A stretch of 15,174 bases of DNA from an uncultured Opitutia bacterium (GTDB taxonomy: Bacteria; Verrucomicrobiota; Verrucomicrobiia; Opitutales; UBA953): contig CAITUF010000235.1 in the NCBI GenBank assembly GCA_903895475.1, positions 1 through 15,174 on the forward strand, given 5' to 3'. Within the stretch, counting starts at the first letter, position 1. Each line of letters opens with the position of its first letter. Of this stretch, positions 1-5,973 are shown in pieces. Under the pieces are notes generated by a model, which was given only the letters and a program-made list of their open reading frames with translations, made no database searches and was not told the origin of the DNA. A program made the position numbers and the translations under genes.

Positions 1-1
1 A

Positions 2-1141
2 GCCCTCCAGGCCCTCTTGCTCTTCGAACTTCCGCCCGTCCTAGACCTCGTTGATGGTACGGCCAAGCGCTACATCAAGCGCAATCGCCCTGCCTTGGCT
101 GCTGTCCTCCGGCAAGGTCAGGCCAAACTACTCGCGTTTAAAAACGAGTCACTTAAGGCGAAGGGCGTCGAAATTTTGGTACGCTACGGGCTGGATGTTC
201 CGACCGCTGATTTGCTGAAGCTAGCCAAAGACACCAAGGTCGGCGCGTCGGTCCGCTTGCAGGTCCTCCGACTCCTGTCGGCTAAGACGGAGTCCCCCGC
301 CGCCATCAAGGAAGCCCTCTTGGCGGCCACCAACGATGGGAGCGAAACGACGCTGCGAATCGAGGGGTTGCAACTGCTGGCCCAAGTTGACCCAGCCAGC
401 GCCTTGTTGGTCTCCCGCCGCTTCCTTGATGTCGCTGGGTCTAACCTTGCCGAGAAGCAAGCGGCGGTCCGCGTGCTCTTTGCCAGCGCCGAAGCGGCGG
501 CAAGCCAGCCGCGCCTAACTCTAGTCAACAAACTGCTCCAACCAAAGTTCAACGAGTCCCTCCGTTTAGATGTCTTCCTTGCTGCGCAGGGCTCGACCGA
601 GCCTGCGGTCAAGCTTGCCCTACAACGTTATCTGGAAGCGACTCGCAAGCCTGAGCAGTTAGCCGCGCCTGGGCTACCGTATGAACTCTTGCTCACTGGA
701 GGCGACCCCGTGCGTGGTCGCGCCCTCGCGCAAGAACACCTCGCCGCCAATTGCGTCGCCTGCCACCGCTTTGAGTCAGACGAAGGCAGCGAGGTCGGAC
801 CACCTCTCAAGAAAGTCGGCGAGCAACGGACCCCGGCGGAAATCGCCGAGTCGCTCATCAATCCTTCCGCGAAGATTGTGCCTGGCTATGGGTTTGAGAC
901 CCTGACTTTAAAGTCAGGGGAGGTCTTGGCTGGTAGCGTCCTCAGCGAAACCCCGTTGGCCTTGCGCTTACGCCAAGCGGATGGGGTTATGAAGGACGTC
1001 GCGCCTGGGGCGGTCGTCAGCCGCACTCCGCCCCTCTCAATGATGCCGCCAATGCTCGGTATTCTGACCCCCGACGAGCTCCGTGATGTCGTGGCCTACT
1101 TAGCTTCGCTGAAGACGAAGGCCCCGAAGGCTAAGAAGTAG
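2..1141 (+). CDS. PVC-type haem-binding (CxxCH) domain protein, 3' end only
   Basis: The reading frame is open from base 2, so the gene begins upstream of the window; the TTG at 17 is only an internal codon. The first roughly 210 visible residues are short amphipathic helices rich in Leu and Ala, like HEAT-type repeats. The last 140 residues are a cytochrome c-like domain: GDPxRGxAL, then the haem attachment motif CVACH (bases 752-766), then GPPLKKVG, a TLKSGEVLAGSV strand, a methionine-rich MMPPM segment (1040-1054) that could supply the distal haem ligand, and LTPDELRDVVAYLASL. This matches the putative haem-binding domain (TIGR02603) that ends very large exported proteins in Planctomycetes and Verrucomicrobia, often behind a sugar/PQQ-dehydrogenase-like propeller. 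A periplasmic electron-transfer role for an oxidoreductase is inference, because the catalytic part lies outside. The tail is Lys-rich (KTKAPKAKK). Confidence 0.85.
   Translation, partial: ALQALLLFELPPVLDLVDGTAKRYIKRNRPALAAVLRQGQAKLLAFKNESLKAKGVEILVRYGLDVPTADLLKLAKDTKVGASVRLQVLRLLSAKTESPAAIKEALLAATNDGSETTLRIEGLQLLAQVDPASALLVSRRFLDVAGSNLAEKQAAVRVLFASAEAAASQPRLTLVNKLLQPKFNESLRLDVFLAAQGSTEPAVKLALQRYLEATRKPEQLAAPGLPYELLLTGGDPVRGRALAQEHLAANCVACHRFESDEGSEVGPPLKKVGEQRTPAEIAESLINPSAKIVPGYGFETLTLKSGEVLAGSVLSETPLALRLRQADGVMKDVAPGAVVSRTPPLSMMPPMLGILTPDELRDVVAYLASLKTKAPKAKK
900..919. repeat. 20-base perfect palindrome inside a coding region
   Basis: CCCTGACTTTAAAGTCAGGG reads identically on both strands. 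It lies in frame in the haem-binding protein gene and encodes LTLKSG-type residues that belong to a conserved strand of that domain. It could be chance under codon constraint, an RNA hairpin, or a copy of a dispersed genomic repeat. No second copy was seen in this window. Confidence 0.9.
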
Positions 1142-1161
1142 ACCCTAGTTTGATGTAGGGT
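1142..1161 (+). other. Small inverted repeat after the haem-protein gene
   Basis: ACCCTA (1142-1147) and TAGGGT (1156-1161) can pair across an 8-base loop directly after the stop codon. There is no U-run behind it, so it is at best a weak terminator or a 3'-end stabilising hairpin. Confidence 0.3.
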
Positions 1162-1189
1162 TGAATACTTAAACCATTGGGTATTTAAT
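1161..1189 (+). promoter_or_regulatory. Candidate sigma70-type promoter for the S9 peptidase
   Basis: TTGAAT (1161-1166, 4/6 to the -35 consensus) and TTTAAT (1184-1189, 5/6 to the -10 consensus) are separated by 17 bases. The region is clearly AT-richer than its surroundings. The predicted transcription start falls at about 1195-1197, essentially on the TTG start codon at 1196. Confidence 0.5.
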
Positions 1190-1195
1190 ATCGGC

Positions 1196-3433
1196 TTGCC
1201 CCTCCGCTGCTTATGGCTGCTGTTCCCTTGGGTACTCTGTGCCCAAGTCTCATCCACTCAGCTATCGCAAAAGCAGTCTGAAACGTGGAGTCGGGCGATC
1301 AGTAATACCCGCTTGGAGAACCTCCATTGGTCCCCCTCCGGTGAGCGTCTCACCTATAGCTGGCGGACGCCGGAAGGCCTGACGGAATTCAAACTCGTCG
1401 AGTGTGCAACGGGGAAGCTGACGCCGGCTTTTAATGCGGAATCCTTGGCGGCCGCGCTCCGCAAGGAAATCAAACCCAAGGCCGAGGCTCGCAATCTCGG
1501 CATCGCCCGCGTGCTTCCCCAGAACGACGGCACGCTGTGGATCGAGGGCAATGGTTTCGTCTGCACGCTTTCACCCGATGGCTCCGTGGTGAAACAAGAC
1601 CCAGCGAAGGCGCCGGAGCTGAAGGCGGCACCCACTGGTGGCCGGATCCGCAGTTCGGGTTCAACGCGTATCCTGAGCGCTTCGCGTTACGGCAGTAAAT
1701 CGCCGGACGGACGCTGGGTGGTCGCGGTGACCGCCACGGAAGTGACCGCGACGTCGAAAGACAGCGAAAAGGTTGTTTACGTCTCCACGGGCGGCCCCAA
1801 CACGCCCGCCCTTCCTCCGGGCTTTGCCTGGAGTGGCCAACCCGCGTGGTCTCCCGACGGCAAGCACTTCGCACTCTGGGCGACCCGTGCCGTGCCGGTG
1901 CGCAAATACCTCGTGAAGGATTCGGTCAAACAGACCGAAAAAGAAATCGATTACGACAAGCCAGGCGACGACAAGACCCAGCAGTTAGCCTGTGTCTTCA
2001 GCGTGGCGGGCGGCTTCCGTTTCCCGGGTAGCGATGTGCTCGCGCTGACCATGAACACCGATCGGCTGGACTGGACTGCAGACTCCGCCCGCTTGCGCTC
2101 CACCTATACGCTCCGTGGTTTCACCGGTCACGGCATCCTTGATTTTGACGTGAGCACTAAGAAGTGGCGTAAGCTACTGACGGAGGAAGACCCGAAGTTC
2201 GTCTTCACTTATGGCAGTTCGTACCGTTACGACCTGCCAGATGAAACGACCCTGTGGGTGTCGGAGCGGTCTGGCTGGACGCATCTGTACCGCGTGAACC
2301 TCAAGACAGGCGCGACGCTCAATGCCGTGACCAGCGGTGCTTGGGTGATGAAATCCGTGCTGCACCTTGATGAAGCCGCGCAACAGGTTACCTTCGTCGG
2401 GCTTGGCCGTAATCCGACCGAGGATCCCTATTATCGTCAGGTCTATCGCGTAAACTTCGATGGCACGGGCTTGGTGCAGCTCACGCAAGGCGACGGCACG
2501 CACGACGCCCAGTTCGGCCCGGGCCGCCAATACTTCGTGGATACCTATTCGCGCGTCGACCTCCCACCGCGCTTTGTCCTCCGTCACGCCAAAGATGGAC
2601 GCGAGGTAGCGCAGCTCGGCCAGGCTGATGACGCCAAGCTGCGGGCGGCGGGCTGGGAAGCCCCGCGACGCTTCGTCGCGAAAGATCGCGCTGGCAAGTT
2701 TGACATCCATGGCGTCATCGTGCGCCCCTATCCTTTTGACCCGCAGAAGAAGTACCCCGTTATCGAATACATCTACGCCGGGCCGCAGGACTCCTTCGTG
2801 CCCAAGTCCTTCGCCGTCTGGAATAACTCCTTCCGTGAGCCCGCGCTGCAGAATTTCTACGTAGTTCAAATCGACGGTCGTGGCACCTGGAATCGCGGTA
2901 AAGAGTTTCATCAGGAAGCCTGGCGTAACCTTGGGGACGCGGGGTTGCCTGATCGCGTGGTTTGGCTGAAGGCCGCTGGCCAGGTTGAGCCCCAGATGGA
3001 TCTAAACCGCGTCGGCATCTTCGGTGGCTCGGCGGGTGGTCAGAACGCCGTGCACGCGTTACTCCGCCATGGCGACTTCTACAAAGCCGCCGCCGCGGAT
3101 TGCGGCTGCCACGATAACCGCGTCGATAAGCTCTGGTGGAATGAGCAATGGATGGGCTACCCCATCGGTCCATGGTACGCGGCGAACGCCTGCCTCACCG
3201 AAGCTAGCAAACTCAAGGGCAAGCTCTTCCTTACGGTCGGCGAGTCCGATACCAACGTGGACGTCAAGTGTACCTACGACCTACGCGATGCCTTGTTCGC
3301 CGCCGGTAAGAAGGACCTCGTGGAATTCACCGTCATTCCTGGCGGTGGCCACGGCGCCTGCGAACGTAGTGACATGCGGGAGAAGCGCTTAGACTTCTTT
3401 CGACGCTCCTTGGGTGGCCCCCTCCCCCGCTAA
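1196..3433 (+). CDS. Exported S9-family (dipeptidyl-peptidase IV-like) serine peptidase
   Basis: The protein has 745 residues, the usual size for this family. It is predicted to cleave peptides, often after proline, in the periplasm or at the surface. A hydrophobic signal peptide covers about residues 1-16 (LWLLFPWVLCA), which supports the TTG start: no ATG lies in frame nearby. Residues of about 50-480 look like a DPP IV-type beta-propeller, with SPDG/WSPDGKHFAL blades and a WVSERSGWTHLYRV segment. The C-terminal alpha/beta-hydrolase domain starts near residue 500. The triad is visible: Ser612 in GGSAGG, Asp685 in ESDTNVD and His719 in GGGHGA. The nucleophile elbow is GGSAGG rather than the commoner GWSYGG. 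I could not find the paired glutamates that hold the substrate N-terminus in DPP IV, so exact specificity is open. A small membrane-protein gene follows after 3 bases. Confidence 0.92.
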   Translation: MPLRCLWLLFPWVLCAQVSSTQLSQKQSETWSRAISNTRLENLHWSPSGERLTYSWRTPEGLTEFKLVECATGKLTPAFNAESLAAALRKEIKPKAEARNLGIARVLPQNDGTLWIEGNGFVCTLSPDGSVVKQDPAKAPELKAAPTGGRIRSSGSTRILSASRYGSKSPDGRWVVAVTATEVTATSKDSEKVVYVSTGGPNTPALPPGFAWSGQPAWSPDGKHFALWATRAVPVRKYLVKDSVKQTEKEIDYDKPGDDKTQQLACVFSVAGGFRFPGSDVLALTMNTDRLDWTADSARLRSTYTLRGFTGHGILDFDVSTKKWRKLLTEEDPKFVFTYGSSYRYDLPDETTLWVSERSGWTHLYRVNLKTGATLNAVTSGAWVMKSVLHLDEAAQQVTFVGLGRNPTEDPYYRQVYRVNFDGTGLVQLTQGDGTHDAQFGPGRQYFVDTYSRVDLPPRFVLRHAKDGREVAQLGQADDAKLRAAGWEAPRRFVAKDRAGKFDIHGVIVRPYPFDPQKKYPVIEYIYAGPQDSFVPKSFAVWNNSFREPALQNFYVVQIDGRGTWNRGKEFHQEAWRNLGDAGLPDRVVWLKAAGQVEPQMDLNRVGIFGGSAGGQNAVHALLRHGDFYKAAAADCGCHDNRVDKLWWNEQWMGYPIGPWYAANACLTEASKLKGKLFLTVGESDTNVDVKCTYDLRDALFAAGKKDLVEFTVIPGGGHGACERSDMREKRLDFFRRSLGGPLPR

Positions 3434-3436
3434 TTT

Positions 3437-3967
3437 ATGCCCCATCACCCTCCAGGGCTCATCGAGTTACGCTTAGCCAACGCCAACCAGCTCATCAACA
3501 CCATGGACCCTTCGCCCTTCCATGAGCGTGACCTCGATCACGACGCCGAAGAGTTCATCGTGAGTTGGGCGCGGGAGCAAAGTCCCGACGTTTCGCTCCG
3601 CTTACGTATCGTCCTAAAGCAGCCGGCCGACGACGCAGTGGTGCGGATGGTCCAGGATTCGATCAAGCATTACTTTGCATACCGTGCGCTGAACAGTCGC
3701 CGTGAAGTTAAAGAACTCATGCGTGAAGGCCGCACTTCGCTGGTCATCGGCTTAGTGTTTCTAGGCCTCATGTTGGTGGTCCGTAGCTTGGTACCTCCGT
3801 CCGGCATGTGGAGTGACTGGCTCCGGGAGGGTCTCATTATTAGCGGTTGGGTGGCCCTCTGGAAGCCTATCGACATCCACCTCTACCGCTGGTGGCCAGT
3901 GCGCCGGTTGCGTCGCCTGCAGGACCGCCTGGCAGCCTGTCCGGTCGAGGTCGCCTTCGACGGGTAA
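3437..3967 (+). CDS. Conserved hypothetical membrane protein with a DPSPFHERDLD motif
   Basis: This 176-residue protein of unknown function starts 3 bases after the peptidase stop, so the two are probably cotranscribed. The N-terminal cytoplasmic-looking half (1-95) is charged and helical and carries DPSPFHERDLDHDAEEFIVSWARE (about residues 24-47). I recall this motif from uncharacterised proteins in other bacteria, but I cannot name a Pfam family. Two hydrophobic helices follow, at about 101-119 and 130-149, separated by a short PPSGMWSDWLRE loop. A basic tail (RRLRRLQDRLA) comes last. No catalytic motif is recognisable. It may be a small membrane partner or sensor, but the role is unknown. 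A link to the peptidase is inferred only from spacing. Confidence 0.75.
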   Translation: MPHHPPGLIELRLANANQLINTMDPSPFHERDLDHDAEEFIVSWAREQSPDVSLRLRIVLKQPADDAVVRMVQDSIKHYFAYRALNSRREVKELMREGRTSLVIGLVFLGLMLVVRSLVPPSGMWSDWLREGLIISGWVALWKPIDIHLYRWWPVRRLRRLQDRLAACPVEVAFDG

Positions 3968-3998
3968 GCCTCCGCTAAGTCTGCGCATTTTGCTGAGG

Positions 3999-4023
3999 AA
4001 AATCGGGATATTACGATTTTTTT
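3999..4023 (+). terminator. Possible weak intrinsic terminator
   Basis: AAAATCG (3999-4005) pairs with CGATTTT (4014-4020) across an 8-base loop. The second arm runs into seven consecutive Ts (4017-4023). The stem is AT-rich and therefore weak. It would end the peptidase/membrane-protein transcript, but the same bases also take part in a direct repeat (4011-4028), so the assignment competes with a regulatory reading. Confidence 0.35.
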
Positions 4024-4040
4024 ACGATGTGGCATTGACA
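4011..4040 (+). promoter_or_regulatory. Tandem TTACGAT repeats followed by a consensus -35 box
   Basis: TTACGAT occurs at 4011-4017 and again at 4022-4028, an 11-base period, which is one helical turn. A perfect TTGACA lies 6 bases further on (4035-4040). Heptamers spaced by 4 bases just upstream of a -35 are the layout used by OmpR/PhoB-type response regulators. The -10 expected near 4058-4063 is poor (AATCCA), which fits an activator-dependent promoter or an accidental match. The downstream gene starts at 4074. Confidence 0.35.
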
Positions 4041-4073
4041 GGGGGGTGTCCTGCCTCAATCCAAACCATTCGC

Positions 4074-5852
4074 ATGCAGAATTTCGCGAGCCAGTGCCTG
4101 GACCAGACCAAGGCCCTCCTCAAACTCAATTTAGGTTCCATCTCCGCCGATGGGTCGGTCACTCCCGTCCCCGGCGAAGTTTCCCGCGCGGATGAGCCGG
4201 GCCACGCCGCCTTGGCCTTTGGCGAGTATTACCGGGCCACCGGTGAACTCACCTTAGACCGAAATAACATCCCCGAGATTGCCGCTCGTACCATCACCGC
4301 CCAGGTCCGCCTCTCCAAAGGCTCCGACAACGGGATGGCTTTTGCCTGCCTTGGTTTACTGGCCTTCGGTCCGACCCGGGAGCGCAACCCCGTCTGGGAA
4401 ATCCTTGATGAGGCTACCCGTAACCTCATCGACGAACGCCTGGCCGTCACCGGTGACCACCACGACCACGTTCAGGCCTTCGATATCGCTAAGGCCGTCT
4501 GTCGCTTCTCTTTTGGCCTCACTAAGAAAGACGAAACCGGCGCACTGGTCGACCGCTTCGTTGATCGCATCACCGCCGCCTCTACGGGTGGCTTCCATGA
4601 TGATGCCTCCCGTCAGTCCCACCCCGATAACCTAGGTGGCGCCTTCGACCTGTATGGCGTGGTCGCACTCATTTTCATCCGCCAAGCGCTCCAGCTCCAC
4701 GCCAACATTCAGTTGCGTGACTCTAAGCTACCCAAGCTTCGCACGCATGCGGAGAAGTACCTGCGCATCATCCTTGAGACAGTCCGCGAGGATGGTCTCG
4801 GTTGGTCCTTCGGTCGCGGCATTGGTTCGTATGGCCAGATGCACTGCATCACGCTCCTGCTCCAAGCCCTGCGTGATCGCTGGATTGCCGTGGATAAGGA
4901 GCCGCTCGCCCGCGATTTAGTTCGCCGCCTCTACGCTCACTTCTTTACGACGTTCTTCGACGCCGAGCATGGGCTCATCGTCATTCGCGATGGCGAACGC
5001 GACACCATCCCAGGGCACACCACGCGGATGGCGAACTTCGATGCCGCGCGCTACCTGTCCCAATGGTCTCGGCTCGCTAAGACCGTCGGTGGTACCATGG
5101 ACGTTTTCCGTCCAACCTCCAAGCAGGCCGTTTGCCGTCTATACTCCTTGGATAAGACCCCCCGCAAGGAACAGGGGCTGCTCTCCTACTCTGACCCGAC
5201 CTCTGGTTTACACATCGTGTTGCCTGTGCTGTCTAACGGTTCGCATAAATTCTCCGACTCGCTGGCGTTCCCGCATATGCCTGGCGTCATGGATTGGCCG
5301 GCCAACGTCTATACTTCTCCGTTCATCCCGGAGTATACCATCGGCGACCGCGTCTACACGCCCTCTTTCTACGGCAAGAACCTGCAGGTGGCCATGGGCA
5401 CCAAGGCTGGTACCTATCATTTCCGTTACGAACAGCCCGACCTCATCGATAAGGACGAAAAACTCTCCAGTGGTGTCGCCAGCCTAAAGGTCGATTGGGA
5501 ATTGAATGGTGGCCGAATCGTCGGGCGCTTTATCTTGATTCCGAAAGCCGCCGTAACTCTCGAGAACTTCCGCTTGGTGCTGCCGATTGCCGCCACGCAT
5601 TCGCGCATGACCCCAGGTAGTGCCCTAATCCTCGGTCCCGAATCGCATCGCTGCGAAGTCCTGAAGGATGATTTCCATGGTGAGTGGTTGGAGACCAAGG
5701 TTGTCAGTGAAGACCCAAAGCACCGTACCTGCTGGGGAAAGATGCATTTCTATCAAGTCCTCGAGCGCAATAAGCCGCTGGCCCTTCGCGTCGGCACGCC
5801 CTACGCCTTCGAGATCGCCTTCCAGCCGGACATCGTCCGTGCCGGTGGCTGA
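4074..5852 (+). CDS. Unknown protein, possible helical-toroid/beta-sandwich carbohydrate-active enzyme
   Basis: The ATG at 4074 gives 592 residues. Frame-open extensions reach 3813 but overlap the preceding gene and read through its upstream region, so they were not used. There is no signal peptide, so it should be cytoplasmic. Residues of about 1-370 are helical, with aromatic and charged clusters facing what could be a cleft: GDHHDHVQAFD (128-132 is DHHDH), GGFHDDASRQSHPDNLGGAFDLYG (HDD at 175-177), GWSFGRGIGSYGQMH (W244, R248, Y253, H257) and HTTRMANFDAARY. Residues of about 375-592 are beta-rich (GLLSYSDPTSGLHIVLPV, WELNGGRIVGRFILIP, AFEIAFQP). That order resembles alpha/alpha-toroid plus beta-sandwich polysaccharide lyases and hydrolases, but I cannot assign a family. 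The gene appears monocistronic, closed by the terminator at 5874. Confidence 0.7.
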   Translation: MQNFASQCLDQTKALLKLNLGSISADGSVTPVPGEVSRADEPGHAALAFGEYYRATGELTLDRNNIPEIAARTITAQVRLSKGSDNGMAFACLGLLAFGPTRERNPVWEILDEATRNLIDERLAVTGDHHDHVQAFDIAKAVCRFSFGLTKKDETGALVDRFVDRITAASTGGFHDDASRQSHPDNLGGAFDLYGVVALIFIRQALQLHANIQLRDSKLPKLRTHAEKYLRIILETVREDGLGWSFGRGIGSYGQMHCITLLLQALRDRWIAVDKEPLARDLVRRLYAHFFTTFFDAEHGLIVIRDGERDTIPGHTTRMANFDAARYLSQWSRLAKTVGGTMDVFRPTSKQAVCRLYSLDKTPRKEQGLLSYSDPTSGLHIVLPVLSNGSHKFSDSLAFPHMPGVMDWPANVYTSPFIPEYTIGDRVYTPSFYGKNLQVAMGTKAGTYHFRYEQPDLIDKDEKLSSGVASLKVDWELNGGRIVGRFILIPKAAVTLENFRLVLPIAATHSRMTPGSALILGPESHRCEVLKDDFHGEWLETKVVSEDPKHRTCWGKMHFYQVLERNKPLALRVGTPYAFEIAFQPDIVRAGG

Positions 5853-5873
5853 GTTGTCGGCTACCTGAACGAT

Positions 5874-5905
5874 AAAGGCTTCGGGGCTCCCCCGGGGCCT
5901 TTTTT
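5874..5905 (+). terminator. Strong intrinsic terminator
   Basis: A 12-13 base-pair stem pairs 5874-5886 with 5890-5902, including two G-U pairs at 5880-5881. It closes on a 3-base loop and ends in six Ts (5900-5905). It lies 22 bases after the stop codon of the 4074-5852 gene and separates that gene from metG. Confidence 0.9.
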
Positions 5906-5926
5906 GTGCCCCTTCCGTGCCCCTTC
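5906..5926 (+). repeat. Tandem 10-base direct repeat upstream of metG
   Basis: GTGCCCCTTC occurs at 5906-5915 and again at 5917-5926, an 11-base period, directly after the terminator T-run and about 50 bases before metG. It may be a protein-binding site or a local duplication. Confidence 0.6.
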
Positions 5927-5949
5927 AGGGTTGTCCTGCAAGGCCCCTG

Positions 5950-5965
5950 CTCCCTAGGGTGGGAG
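5950..5965 (+). promoter_or_regulatory. Hairpin that could cover the metG ribosome binding site
   Basis: CTCCC (5950-5954) can pair with GGGAG (5961-5965). The GGGAG is the only Shine-Dalgarno-like sequence before the metG ATG at 5974 (8-base spacing). A CCCTAGGG palindrome (5952-5959) offers an alternative fold. The hairpin is small, so a regulatory role is tentative. The Shine-Dalgarno itself helps fix the ATG at 5974. Confidence 0.4.
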
Positions 5966-5973
5966 ACTCAGCA

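Noticed and set aside
2174..2911. A 245-codon minus-strand open frame opposite the S9 peptidase
   Set aside because: It is antisense to a gene with an intact catalytic triad and its translation has no recognisable motif; long antisense frames are expected in G+C-rich DNA.
3813..4073. An N-terminal extension of the 4074 gene
   Set aside because: It would overlap the membrane-protein gene in another frame and translate the AT-rich regulatory gap; the protein-like sequence starts at the ATG at 4074.
5917..5973. A longer metG start
   Set aside because: The conserved MetRS N-terminus begins at 5974, which also has a Shine-Dalgarno site; the extra codons cover the leader repeats and hairpin.
5906..5973. 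A T-box or SAM riboswitch upstream of metG
   Set aside because: The space between terminator and gene is only 68 bases and no specifier loop, AGGGTGGnACCGCG box or SAM-I core is present.
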